This document shows, one piece after another, positions 28,865 through 37,750 of a DNA stretch of 64,000 bases. This DNA comes from Helicobacter kayseriensis (GTDB lineage Bacteria > Campylobacterota > Campylobacteria > Campylobacterales > Helicobacteraceae): positions 1-64,000 of the forward strand of contig NZ_JAJTNB010000002.1 of assembly GCF_021300655.1 (NCBI RefSeq), given 5' to 3'. The first letter of the stretch is position 1, and each line of letters starts with the position of its first letter. A program made the translations under genes and the position numbers. The notes below the pieces were generated by a model. It was not told the origin of the DNA. It searched no databases and saw nothing but the letters and a program-made list of their open reading frames with translations.

Positions 28865-31863
28865 TGGTTGCTAGTGCTTTATATAAACTTGCTTTAGAGA
28901 AAAAGCTAGATTGCGAACTTCTCTTGTGTCAAGATTCTCGCGAGGCAATGTGTGCATTTGAAGTGCTTGAATTTATCTATGAGCAAACGCAATTAAAGCC
29001 TTTTTTGCTTCCTGAGTTTAGAGCAATGCATAGAGATGATTTGCGATCTTTTATGTCTGAATTTCATCGTTTATGTGGAGGACTGAGAGATTTTTATCAA
29101 TATGAGGGCAAAAAAATTCTCATCTCCCCATTTGTAAGCACCCTCTTTTCTCTTCCTTCATCTAGGCATCTTGAGGGGATTGAACTTCAAAAAAACAAAG
29201 AGTATTCGTTCAAGTATCTAAAACAGACAATTTTAGATTATGGATATGAGCCAGTTGAGCTTGTTGAGCTTGAGGGGGAGGTGAGCTTTAGGGGAGATAT
29301 TATTGATATTTTTATACCCAGTCAAGAAAAGCCTTTGAGGATTTCTTTTTTTGATTCTTTGATTGAAGACATCAGGCACTTTGATTTTGAGACGCAAATC
29401 TGTGTTGGAGATGAGTTGCAAAAGATTCTTCTTGTCCCTGCTTTATTTGCTTTGAGTCAAGAAGAGAGAGAGGCATTGGAAAATATGATTGCCAAACACT
29501 CAAGCAATGTATTGAGTGCAGATATCCAAAGTCTTGGATTTTGGTTTTTGTCTGAGAAAGTTTTGTTGCCTCAAGCTTATAAGACGCAAATAACTCAAGG
29601 GGCAGAGCAAGAAGCGCGTGAATTCTTTTTATTTGGAGAGAAGGCAGATTTCACGCAAGAGATATTTGAAACCCTAAAGATCCTGCCCGAATTTGAGGGA
29701 TATAGCGATATTGCTTTTGATGTGAAAAATTTGGGGGCTATTCTTGAAGCGCATCCCAATAGAGCAATTACCCTCCTAGCTAGCCAGCAGAGTGTATTTG
29801 AGCATCTTGCTTATCAATATGATCTAAGTGGAGTGATTTGTCGGCAATCTCCGTGTGTTGTCAATCTGATCACGCCTCAAGAGTTGATTCTGTCTTTGAA
29901 TAAGCCTTCAGTCTCTAAAAAAAAGAAAAAGCCTAAAATTCTCCTAGATGAGCTCAATGTGGGTGAGTATGTTGTGCATAGCGAATATGGTGTTGGAATC
30001 TTCAAAGGGATTGCCCAAACAGAGATTTTGGGAAGTGTGAGAGACTTTATCCGCATTGATTATCAAGGAGAAGATCGTTTGCTTCTGCCTGTTGAAAATT
30101 TGCATCTTATTGATCGCTATATTGCCAATTCTAGTGGAATCCCCCTCCTTGATCGTCTAGGTAAGGGGAGCTTTGCAAAGCTCAAAGAAAAAGTTAGAAC
30201 AAAGCTTATGGAGCTTGCCTCAGGGATTATTGCTTTGGCAGCCAAAAGAGATTTGATTGAGGGGCATCAGATTCGGTGTGATTTGGAAGAAATTGTTTTG
30301 TTTCAGAAGCAATGCCCCTTTACTCTGACTGCCGATCAAGAAAAGAGTATTAAGGAGATTTTTTCAGACTTAAGCAGTGGCAAGGTGATGGATCGCTTGC
30401 TTTCTGGAGATGTGGGATTTGGGAAAACAGAAGTGGCGATGAATGCTCTTTTTGCAGTGTGTCAAAATGGGCTTCAGGGGGCGATGATTGCCCCTACGAC
30501 TCTTTTGAGCTTGCAACACTTTAAAAGTATGCAAAAGAGATTTGAGAGTTTTGGAGTGCGTTTGGCTCGTCTTGATGGAAGCATCAAAAACAAAACAGAG
30601 GTTTTGCAAAATATTGCTCAAGGCAATGTGGATATTGTTGTGGGAACACATAGTATTTTGGGGGCAAATTTTAAGAATCTTGGGCTTGTTGTTGTGGATG
30701 AGGAGCATAAATTTGGTGTTAAACAAAAAGAAAAAATTAAAGAGCTCAGTCAGAATGTTCATCTTTTGTGTATGTCTGCTACGCCAATTCCAAGAACGCT
30801 CAATATGGCTTTATCGCAAATCAAGGGTATGAGCTCGCTCCTCACGCCCCCCAAAGAAAGAGAGGGTGTTAGAACTTTTGTCAAAGCCTATCAAGATGGA
30901 CTTGTCAAAGAAGTGATTAGTCGCGAGTTAAGAAGAGGTGGCCAAGTCTTTTTTATCCATAATCATATTTCAAGCATTCAGACAAGAAAAGAGGATTTGT
31001 TGGAGCTTTTGCCCCACTTAAGGATTGCTGTTTTGCACTCACAGATTCCAAGTGTGCAAAGTGAGAAATTGATGCAGGAGTTTTCTGAGCAAAAATATGA
31101 TCTTTTGCTTTGCACTTCGATTGTGGAATCAGGGATTCATTTAAGCAATGCCAATACGATGATTGTAGAGGGGGCAGATCGTTTTGGGATTGCTGATTTG
31201 CATCAACTAAGGGGTCGCGTGGGGCGAGGAGACAAGGAGGGGTTTTGCTATTTCTTAATTGAGGATAAAGAGAAGTTGACAGAAGAAGCACTCAAGCGCC
31301 TTAATGCATTGGAGAAAAACTCCTATCTTGGCAGTGGCGCTAGTTTGGCTTATCATGATTTGGAAATTAGGGGAGGGGGGAACTTGCTTGGAGAAGCGCA
31401 AAGTGGCCATATTAAAAATATTGGATACAGTCTTTATTTGCGTATGCTTGAAGATTGCATTCAATCTCTAAGCGGTCAATCTAAACTCACTCAAGAAAGT
31501 GTGGATCTCAAACTCAATGTGAGCGCATATCTCAATCCTGAACTTATTCCTGCTGATCGCTTGAGGCTTGAGCTTTATAGACGGTTGGCTTTGTGTAAAG
31601 ATGTAGAATCTGTCTTTAGTATTCAAGCAGAAATTGAAGATCGATTTGGAAAAATTGATGTATTTACCAAGCAATTTTTAGATTTGATTCTTATCAAGGT
31701 TTTGGGCGGGGCGTGCAAGATCAAAGCTATTTCTAACTATGGTCAAAACATTTCTTTGACTTTTCAAAGTGGAGAAAAGGAGATGATAAAAGCACCAAGT
31801 AAAGATGATGATGATATTTTGTCTTGTATTTTGCAAGATTTAAGAAAGAGGATTAGGGGATAA
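28864..31863 (+). CDS. mfd: transcription-repair coupling factor Mfd
   Basis: Mfd removes stalled RNA polymerase and recruits UvrA. The 999-residue protein has an N-terminal UvrB-like region and a RID/CarD-like polymerase-binding domain beginning near LNVGEYVVHSEYGVGIFKG (about residues 360-380). Superfamily II helicase motifs follow: GDVGFGKTEVAMNA (Walker A, near 515), VVDEEHKFGVKQKEK (near 610), MSATPIPRT, and QLRGRVGRG. A TRCF C-terminal domain closes it. Length is slightly below the E. coli protein (1148), as in other Helicobacter. It begins at ATG 28864, sharing a base with ccmA. Confidence 0.95.
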   Translation: MVASALYKLALEKKLDCELLLCQDSREAMCAFEVLEFIYEQTQLKPFLLPEFRAMHRDDLRSFMSEFHRLCGGLRDFYQYEGKKILISPFVSTLFSLPSSRHLEGIELQKNKEYSFKYLKQTILDYGYEPVELVELEGEVSFRGDIIDIFIPSQEKPLRISFFDSLIEDIRHFDFETQICVGDELQKILLVPALFALSQEEREALENMIAKHSSNVLSADIQSLGFWFLSEKVLLPQAYKTQITQGAEQEAREFFLFGEKADFTQEIFETLKILPEFEGYSDIAFDVKNLGAILEAHPNRAITLLASQQSVFEHLAYQYDLSGVICRQSPCVVNLITPQELILSLNKPSVSKKKKKPKILLDELNVGEYVVHSEYGVGIFKGIAQTEILGSVRDFIRIDYQGEDRLLLPVENLHLIDRYIANSSGIPLLDRLGKGSFAKLKEKVRTKLMELASGIIALAAKRDLIEGHQIRCDLEEIVLFQKQCPFTLTADQEKSIKEIFSDLSSGKVMDRLLSGDVGFGKTEVAMNALFAVCQNGLQGAMIAPTTLLSLQHFKSMQKRFESFGVRLARLDGSIKNKTEVLQNIAQGNVDIVVGTHSILGANFKNLGLVVVDEEHKFGVKQKEKIKELSQNVHLLCMSATPIPRTLNMALSQIKGMSSLLTPPKEREGVRTFVKAYQDGLVKEVISRELRRGGQVFFIHNHISSIQTRKEDLLELLPHLRIAVLHSQIPSVQSEKLMQEFSEQKYDLLLCTSIVESGIHLSNANTMIVEGADRFGIADLHQLRGRVGRGDKEGFCYFLIEDKEKLTEEALKRLNALEKNSYLGSGASLAYHDLEIRGGGNLLGEAQSGHIKNIGYSLYLRMLEDCIQSLSGQSKLTQESVDLKLNVSAYLNPELIPADRLRLELYRRLALCKDVESVFSIQAEIEDRFGKIDVFTKQFLDLILIKVLGGACKIKAISNYGQNISLTFQSGEKEMIKAPSKDDDDILSCILQDLRKRIRG

Positions 31864-31870
31864 AATCCTC
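31856..31870 (+). terminator. short hairpin terminator after mfd
   Basis: GGGGAT (31856-31861), loop AAA and ATCCTC (31865-31870) can pair as a 6-bp stem (one G-U). ACCTCTTTTATTTTT follows. It overlaps the mfd stop and precedes the convergent motB end. Confidence 0.4.
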
Positions 31871-31877
31871 ACCTCTT

Positions 31878-32660
31878 TTATTTTTGGGATTGTTTTTGGG
31901 ATTGGAGAAATTGGTTGAGGATTTCTTTTGTTTTTTGATGTTGATGATCGCTGACAAAGAAATAGATTTCGACACGATTACCTTTAAGAATCTTTTCTTC
32001 CTCATCTTTTCCTTCAAGCGCTTTACCATATTTTCCTTGTGAGGAGAAAAAGATTCGCTTTGGAGAGATTCCATCTTTGATAAGAGCATTCATCACAAAT
32101 AATGCACGACTAGCTCCTAATTCATAATCTGTTTTATAAGGAGTTTGTGCAACATTTGGATTATTGGAAAATCCTCTAACATCGATTCTGACATCTTTGG
32201 GAAGCCTTTGAATGATTTGTACAATTCTTTGAAAGAAGAGTTGCATATCTTTGTCTTTAAGTTCGTGAGAATCGATGGGGAAGAAAATATTGGTTGGAAG
32301 CTTAAGAAGCGTTCCTTCTTCGATTTGCTCAAGAACTCCTCCTTTTTGAATCATTTCAGCAACAGATTCTTGTGGTCGTTCTTCAGACAAATCTCCCCCC
32401 TCTTGTTTTCCATCTGTCATATCAAGTGTTTCTGATGGAGTGGGGGCGATGGGAATAACAGGTTGGGCCTGTTCGGGTTTGGGTGCGTAGTCAAAAATCT
32501 TGATAAATTCTTCTTTGAGCGCTTTTGTTTTTTCTGTATTTTGAGCTGAGATGGCATAGAGGGCGATAAAAAGTGCAAGAAGAAGCGAGAGGAAGTCCGC
32601 ATACGGGACTGCCCACTTTTCTCCGGCTGGACATTCTGGACACTTTTTTTTCTTTGCCAT
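31878..32660 (-). CDS. motB: flagellar stator protein MotB
   Basis: MotB anchors the stator to peptidoglycan and forms the proton channel with MotA. The 260-residue protein has a short N-terminal CPEC segment and one membrane helix (about residues 17-40). The channel Asp (Asp22) lies in PYADFLSLLLALF. A C-terminal OmpA-like domain (about 110-245) has the peptidoglycan-binding pattern DVRIDVRGFSNNPN and YELGASRALFVMNAL. It lies 9 bases after motA. Confidence 0.95.
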   Translation of the reverse strand: MAKKKKCPECPAGEKWAVPYADFLSLLLALFIALYAISAQNTEKTKALKEEFIKIFDYAPKPEQAQPVIPIAPTPSETLDMTDGKQEGGDLSEERPQESVAEMIQKGGVLEQIEEGTLLKLPTNIFFPIDSHELKDKDMQLFFQRIVQIIQRLPKDVRIDVRGFSNNPNVAQTPYKTDYELGASRALFVMNALIKDGISPKRIFFSSQGKYGKALEGKDEEEKILKGNRVEIYFFVSDHQHQKTKEILNQFLQSQKQSQK

Positions 32661-32669
32661 ATATGATCC

Positions 32670-33440
32670 TTAGTTGAATTGTGAGATTTTTGGTTGGCTT
32701 GGATCAAGGAATCCAAAGAGTTTTGCTTCAAGATTGCGAGGATTGTCCCCATTGGCAATGCCAATCACGCCTTCTAAGATCATTGTTTTTTCTTTGACGA
32801 TATCTTTACTTTTGGCAATCATTTTATTCCCCCATGGGGCAAAAATAGCATAAGCCCCCATAATTCCTGTAACAGTTGCTGTAAAAGCTCCAGCGATCCC
32901 TGCAGCCATTTTGGCGGGATTGTCTAGAAGTTGAAGGGCTAGCATAAGTCCAAACACGGCTCCTACAAGTCCAAATACAGGACAAGACTCTCCTGCCAAA
33001 ATCCAATAATGTCCTGCGCCATGATAGTATTCCTCAATTTGCTCAATCTGGATTTCCATATCTTCTTTTACAGAGTGAGCATCGCGTCCATCAATGATCA
33101 TACTTAAAGCTTCGCGCATAAAGTCATCATCAAGTTGAGCCACTCTTGACTCTAGGGCCAAAACACCATCCCGTCTAGCAATTGTAGAAAACTCAACAAG
33201 CAATTTGATCTTTTCGGGGATATCAACAGGAGAGCTAGCAAAAACAAGTTTGAGTTCTTTGTATCCAGCTTTGATGAATTTTGCATTTGTTCCTGTCATG
33301 GCTGAAAATAAGGCTGTAGGTATAACAATAAGAACCGAGCTGAGGTGGATAACATGCAGGGGGTTTCCTCCCTCTAAAATATCTCCCACTGAAATACTTG
33401 TAACGGCCAAGACCATCCCTAAAATCGTCGATAAATCCAT
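32670..33440 (-). CDS. motA: flagellar stator protein MotA
   Basis: MotA forms the ring around MotB and couples proton flow to torque on the rotor. The 256-residue protein has four membrane helices (about 4-24, 32-50, 148-170, 180-203). A cytoplasmic loop of about 100 residues holds the family RDGVLALESR segment, including the charged rotor-contact region. The C-terminal half contains PVFGLVGAVFGLM. A 44-base gap separates it from the JAMM peptidase gene upstream. Confidence 0.95.
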   Translation of the reverse strand: MDLSTILGMVLAVTSISVGDILEGGNPLHVIHLSSVLIVIPTALFSAMTGTNAKFIKAGYKELKLVFASSPVDIPEKIKLLVEFSTIARRDGVLALESRVAQLDDDFMREALSMIIDGRDAHSVKEDMEIQIEQIEEYYHGAGHYWILAGESCPVFGLVGAVFGLMLALQLLDNPAKMAAGIAGAFTATVTGIMGAYAIFAPWGNKMIAKSKDIVKEKTMILEGVIGIANGDNPRNLEAKLFGFLDPSQPKISQFN

Positions 33441-33484
33441 AGTTTCTCTCTAAAAATAAATTGAGTTTAAAGATTAATTTTACC

Positions 33485-33898
33485 TCAAGATAAAATCTCA
33501 ATCTTTTCTTTTTTTGCTTTATGGGCGTTGATGCGATAAGAAGCAAAAGTGATTCCATTTTTAAGAGAGATAATTAAAAAGCTCTGAGTGACAAAGAATG
33601 AAAAACGCAAATCTTCTTGTGAGGGGATAGGAGGGGAGTTAGGGTGAGAGTGAAAAACCCCAATGATTTGTAAGCGTTTTTGTTTTAGGATTCCAAAAGC
33701 CTGCAGTTGATCAAGAGGATCAAAGGCAAAGTGAGTTTGTGGAGTTTTGTGAGTATTGGGCATAGGAATATAGGACTGAAGGAGGTTATTTTGTCCTTGG
33801 GTAGATCCCAAGAGATAGCCACAACACTCTTGGGGGAAGTGATGCTTGGCTTCTTGAATGAGTTGGCTATAAAGGCATTGAGGGATTGTTAATTGCAT
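33485..33898 (-). CDS. JAMM (MPN+/Mov34) metallopeptidase
   Basis: This is a zinc isopeptidase-like protein of the JAB1/MPN+ class. In bacteria these often trim or remove C-terminal residues from ubiquitin-like sulfur carriers. The roughly 137-residue product holds the intact JAMM motif: a Glu in PQECCGYLLG (near residue 23), then HSHPNSPPIPSQEDL (HxHP...SxxD, near residues 83-97). I chose ATG 33898 (MQLTIPQCL) because the fold begins there and it overlaps the ThiF-like gene by 10 bases. A longer start at 33937 lies inside that gene. Placed after an E1 enzyme and before motA. I do not recall this gene in H. pylori at this position. Substrate unknown. Confidence 0.82.
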   Translation of the reverse strand: MQLTIPQCLYSQLIQEAKHHFPQECCGYLLGSTQGQNNLLQSYIPMPNTHKTPQTHFAFDPLDQLQAFGILKQKRLQIIGVFHSHPNSPPIPSQEDLRFSFFVTQSFLIISLKNGITFASYRINAHKAKKEKIEILS

Positions 33899-34662
33899 GC
33901 AATTTGACGAATCTCGCGCTTGGAGTCTTTTCCGCAAATTGGGCAGTTGGGGTTTTTGGAAATTTGAAGTTTTGAAAATTGCATCGAGGCAAGATCAATG
34001 CTTAAAATTGAATCAGTAAGCGGAGTTCCTATATGGGTAAAAAACTTTAAAACTTCACTTGCGCTAATTGATCCTAGTATGCCTGTAATTGTGGCAAATA
34101 GCCCATTTTTGTAAAGTTTCATATTGGAAGGAGGAGTGGGGAAAATGCAAGCAAGGCAGGCGCTCTGATGTGGAATGACCCCCATAATTTGACCACAATA
34201 GCGCATAATGCCTGCATGGATAAAGGGCTTGTTTTCTAAAACACATACATCATTGATAAGAAATTTGGAGACAAAATTATCTGTCGCATCAATAATCAAA
34301 TCATATTCTTGGATGAGAACTTTGGCATTGCTTAAATCAAAACGCATTTTGTGGGTTTGGACACAAATATTGGGATTGATAGCAAGCATTCTGTTTTTGG
34401 CACATTCTACTTTTGGTTTTCCAATATCGCTTGTTTGATATATCACTTGTCGATGAAGATTGCTTACATCAACCACATCATCATCAATAATCCCAATAGT
34501 TCCAACTCCCGCACCAGAAAGATAAAGTGCATTTGGGGTTGCAAGTGCTCCTGCTCCTATGATCAAAATCCGAGCATTTTTGATTCTTTCTTGTCCTTCT
34601 TCTCCGACATCTTCTAACATCAAATGGCGAGAATAACGAATTTTTTCTTCTTGTGTCAGCAT
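33889..34662 (-). CDS. ThiF/MoeB/HesA-family E1-like adenylyltransferase
   Basis: Such enzymes adenylate the C-terminal Gly-Gly of a ubiquitin-like sulfur carrier (ThiS, MoaD, CysO). The 257-residue protein has the family start RYSRHLML (about residues 9-16), a Rossmann ATP site IIGAGALATPNALYLSGAGVG (32-52), and DDVVDVSNLHRQ. The adenylation region is near DATDNFVSKF, and the CxxC zinc pair is split as CLAC and CPIC. No sulfur-carrier gene is adjacent, so the partner, and hence whether this is thiamine, molybdopterin or another pathway, is undetermined. The H. pylori counterpart is annotated thiF/moeB (HP0814 as I recall). Confidence 0.88.
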   Translation of the reverse strand: MLTQEEKIRYSRHLMLEDVGEEGQERIKNARILIIGAGALATPNALYLSGAGVGTIGIIDDDVVDVSNLHRQVIYQTSDIGKPKVECAKNRMLAINPNICVQTHKMRFDLSNAKVLIQEYDLIIDATDNFVSKFLINDVCVLENKPFIHAGIMRYCGQIMGVIPHQSACLACIFPTPPSNMKLYKNGLFATITGILGSISASEVLKFFTHIGTPLTDSILSIDLASMQFSKLQISKNPNCPICGKDSKREIRQIACN

Positions 34663-34671
34663 AGCGACTCC

Positions 34672-35274
34672 CTACAATGTGCGTTCAATCCAAAAATCAA
34701 TATGGCGTTGTTCTTCATAAACTTCCGTATCTCTCCCATGTCCTGGATGAATGGGGAGATTAGGAGAGAAAGTTTTGAATCTCTTAAGTGATTCTTTCAT
34801 ATCCAAAGGATTGGAATACTCAAAATCACTGCGACCAACACAATGATAAAAAATAAAATCTCCACTAAATAAATGATGATTGATCTCAATCATACAGCAC
34901 CCTGGCGTGTGTCCAGAAAAGAGAAGAAATTTCACTTTAAAATCTTCAAAATCCAAAGCATTTTCTTCCCCCTCTAAGACAATATCTGGAGCACAAGGAG
35001 TGAGGCCAAGTCCAAAGCAATCGCTCTCTAGCATAAAGGCATCGTTTTTGTGGCAGATGAGGGGAATATGAGGGAAGAGGGATTTGACTTTGGCATTGTC
35101 CCAAATATGATCAAAATGCCCGTGAGTACATAAAATCGCTAAGGGATTCTTGCACTCCTGTTCTATCCAATGGCTTGCCCCCATCCCCGCATCAATGATG
35201 ATTTCTCCACAATCAAGTGAGAGAATATAACAATTGGTTTCATAAGCGCCAAAGGGCTTTTTGAGAATCTTCAT
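34672..35274 (-). CDS. metallo-beta-lactamase fold hydrolase
   Basis: This is a glyoxalase-II-like hydrolase of the MBL superfamily, H. pylori HP0813 type. The 200-residue protein has the THGHFDH metal motif (residues 50-56), a further metal His in SGHTPGCCMIEI (about 117-129) and a bridging Asp in LFSGDFIFYHCVGRSD (about 136). A C-terminal GHG supplies another ligand. No signal peptide is present, so it is cytosolic. Hydroxyacylglutathione, sulfur-related and lactone substrates are all possible, and none can be chosen. It is the first gene of the minus-strand group mbl-thiF-jamm-motA-motB. Confidence 0.85.
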   Translation of the reverse strand: MKILKKPFGAYETNCYILSLDCGEIIIDAGMGASHWIEQECKNPLAILCTHGHFDHIWDNAKVKSLFPHIPLICHKNDAFMLESDCFGLGLTPCAPDIVLEGEENALDFEDFKVKFLLFSGHTPGCCMIEINHHLFSGDFIFYHCVGRSDFEYSNPLDMKESLKRFKTFSPNLPIHPGHGRDTEVYEEQRHIDFWIERTL

Positions 35275-35301
35275 TGCTCTCCTTTAAGATAGAATCATCA
35301 C

Positions 35302-35307
35302 ATTATA
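35302..35307 (-). promoter_or_regulatory. -10 box upstream of the MBL-thiF-JAMM-mot operon
   Basis: A perfect TATAAT lies on the minus strand at 35307-35302, 28 bases before the MBL ATG, followed by an AAAGGAG ribosome site. No clear -35 box, as usual for Helicobacter. The 54-base gap to argD is divergent. Confidence 0.45.
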
Positions 35308-35328
35308 TTAAAACTAAGGAGTATAGCG

Positions 35329-36510
35329 ATGACTTTGGAGGAAGTAAAAGAGATTGATTCTACATATGTGATGCCTACATATGGAAGAATGCAGATTGCA
35401 TTTGAAAGAGGAGAGGGGGCAAGATTATATGATCTTCAGGGGAGAGATTATATTGATTTTGGGAGTGGGATTGGTGTCAATAGTGTGGGATATGGGAATC
35501 AGAGATTGTCCAAAGTCTTAGCAGATCAGACGCACAAACTTCTTCATACTTCCAATTTGTATTTGATCCCTCAACAAGCCTTGCTTGCCAAAAAGCTTGT
35601 TGAGCTGAGTGGGTATGATATGAATGTATTTTTTGCCAATTCTGGTGCAGAAGCCAATGAGGGAATGATCAAGCTTGCACGCAAATATGGCGAGGTCAAT
35701 TTCTCCAAAAAACGCTATAAGATCATTACGCTTGCTTCAAGTTTCCATGGACGCACCCTTGCGACATTGAAAGCTACAGGACAGGAGAGCTATCATCGTT
35801 TTTTCTCTCCTTTTCCTGATGGGTTTGTGATCGCTCAATCTCTTCAAGATGTGTATGCAAAGATTGATGATGAAACATGTGCTGTGATGATTGAGCTTAT
35901 CCAAGGAGAGGGCGGGATTTATGCTTTGCCCAAAGAAGAAGTTCAAAAACTTGAGAAGCACTTGAGGAATAAAGAGATTTTGTTGATGATTGATGAGGTG
36001 CAGAGCGGAGCCTATCGTAGTGGAGAGTTTTTGGCAAGCCATCTTTATGGAATCTCTCCTGATGTGATTGCCTTGGCTAAAGGGATTGGGGGAGGAGTGC
36101 CAATTGGAGCTGTGATGAGCAAACACAAAGACTTATTTCAAGCAGGTGATCATGGGAGCACTTTTGGGGGAAATTTTTTGAGCACGAGCGCATCTCAATG
36201 TGTGCTTGAGATCTTGGAAGAAGAAAAGGCAAGTGGAGCATTGCAGGAACGTATTGAGCTTTTTGATCATAAGCTAGAAGAGTGCTTAAGAGATTCTCAA
36301 AAATTTATCAAAAAAGTGGGAGTAGGCTTAATGGTGGGGCTAGAGGCTAGAGATGCGCAAATCCAAAGGGAGGTGATCAATCAAGCTTTGGAATCTGGAG
36401 TAATTGTGCTTAGGGCAGGGAAAAATATTGTGAGATTTTTGCCTCCATTGACAATCTCTAGAGAGGAAATTTTGGAGGGATTTGAACGTTTTAGAAAGGT
36501 GATTGTCTGA
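35329..36510 (+). CDS. argD: acetylornithine aminotransferase (class III)
   Basis: ArgD is the PLP enzyme that transaminates N-acetylornithine in arginine synthesis and may also act on succinyl-diaminopimelate. The 393-residue protein has YIDFGSGIGVNSVGYGN (about residues 44-60), FFANSGAEANEGMIKLAR near 105-120, IDEVQSGAYRSG with the PLP Asp near 222, and the Schiff-base lysine in VIALAKGIGGGVPIGAVMS near 247. It begins 11 bases after AAGGAG. The other arg genes are not in this window, and I cannot say whether the full arginine pathway exists here. Confidence 0.9.
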   Translation: MTLEEVKEIDSTYVMPTYGRMQIAFERGEGARLYDLQGRDYIDFGSGIGVNSVGYGNQRLSKVLADQTHKLLHTSNLYLIPQQALLAKKLVELSGYDMNVFFANSGAEANEGMIKLARKYGEVNFSKKRYKIITLASSFHGRTLATLKATGQESYHRFFSPFPDGFVIAQSLQDVYAKIDDETCAVMIELIQGEGGIYALPKEEVQKLEKHLRNKEILLMIDEVQSGAYRSGEFLASHLYGISPDVIALAKGIGGGVPIGAVMSKHKDLFQAGDHGSTFGGNFLSTSASQCVLEILEEEKASGALQERIELFDHKLEECLRDSQKFIKKVGVGLMVGLEARDAQIQREVINQALESGVIVLRAGKNIVRFLPPLTISREEILEGFERFRKVIV

Positions 36511-37635
36511 TTGGAAAAGTATCTTTTTTATTGTTTGGCTTTGACTGTATTTGCCTTGATGCATTGGGCGATCTATCAATGGTTGCTTAAGTCTTTACTT
36601 TCAAAAGAGTGGGTAAAGAGAGTGAGGTGGGTTCTTGTTGCTAATTTTGGTGTTTTGCTTTTATATTTTTTGGGAAGATATCAAGAGTTGGTTCCTTATA
36701 GAATTCATGCTTGGCTTTCTGTGAGCGTGGGGTTTTGTTTTATTCTTTTTGTGTGCGCGATTGTATATCGAGTCCTGTTGATGGCGTGTTTGCTTTTGGA
36801 TAGCAAGCGTAGGGATAGCTTAAAGCGAGGGCTTGATCTTTCTGTGGGGGCGTTAGCTTTGGGATATGGTGGATGGGGACTATATGAGGGGATGATGAGG
36901 CCTGAAGTTAGAAAAGTCAAACTTTCTCTTGAGGGTCTCAAATCTCCTTTTTCAATGGTGCAAATCAGTGATTTGCATATTGGAGGGTTGATTGATGCAG
37001 AGCGCGTGAAGGTCATCGTCCAAGAAATCTTAGCACTTCATCCAGATGTGATTGTTTTGACAGGGGATATTGTTGATGCACGCATTGATAAGATTCAAGA
37101 GGCTTTAGATGAGCTGAAGCATTTAAGGGCTCCTTTGGGGGTATATTATGTGCTTGGGAATCATGAATATTTTCATCATGTTTATGAGGTTTTGGAAGAA
37201 ATAAGGCGGTGCGGTTTTTGTGTCTTAGATAATAAGGGCATTATCTTAAAACGAGGGCAAGAGGAGCTAGTCAATCTTGTGGGTGTTAATGATTTATTTG
37301 GGAAGCGATTTGGTGATTTGGAGCCTGATTTGGAGTTGGCATTAAAGAATCAAAAGGAGAATTTGCCTACGATTTTGTTGGCACATCAACCTAAATTTGC
37401 TTTTACAATTCAGCTAGATCAAAAAATTGATTTGATTTTGAGTGGGCATACCCATGGGGGACAAATCTTTCCTTTTAATCTTTTAGTGAGATTAGATCAG
37501 CCTTATCTTGCGGGGCTATATCAGCATTCAAACAATACACAGATTTATGTCAATCGTGGTAGCGGTTTTTGGGGTCCTCCTATGAGGGTAGGGGTGAGGG
37601 CAGAGGTGACATATTTTGAGTTTAGGCCTAAATAG
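36511..37635 (+). CDS. membrane-anchored metallophosphoesterase
   Basis: This is a calcineurin-like phosphoesterase with an N-terminal membrane part (four helices, roughly residues 3-25, 38-60, 70-95 and 108-125), of the YkuE-type lipid/nucleotide pyrophosphatase group. The catalytic domain has the five metal motifs in order: ISDLHIGG (about residues 152-159), LTGDIVD, LGNHEYF, a histidine in LAHQPKF and SGHTHGGQIFP. It starts with TTG at 36511 directly after the argD stop. Substrate unknown. Confidence 0.8.
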   Translation: MEKYLFYCLALTVFALMHWAIYQWLLKSLLSKEWVKRVRWVLVANFGVLLLYFLGRYQELVPYRIHAWLSVSVGFCFILFVCAIVYRVLLMACLLLDSKRRDSLKRGLDLSVGALALGYGGWGLYEGMMRPEVRKVKLSLEGLKSPFSMVQISDLHIGGLIDAERVKVIVQEILALHPDVIVLTGDIVDARIDKIQEALDELKHLRAPLGVYYVLGNHEYFHHVYEVLEEIRRCGFCVLDNKGIILKRGQEELVNLVGVNDLFGKRFGDLEPDLELALKNQKENLPTILLAHQPKFAFTIQLDQKIDLILSGHTHGGQIFPFNLLVRLDQPYLAGLYQHSNNTQIYVNRGSGFWGPPMRVGVRAEVTYFEFRPK

Positions 37636-37750
37636 AGATATTGGAAAATTAAATTTAATCTATTTTTGATCTTAGCGCTTAAAACTAAAATGAAAAATTT
37701 TGATGTTTTTGTGTTTTAATACTCCTTTGATTTTGAAAAAGGAAAACAAT

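Noticed and set aside
31878-33440. sigma-54 promoter directly before motA
   Set aside because: The 44-base gap upstream of motA lacks a GG-N10-GC pattern; only AT-rich -10-like sequences are seen.
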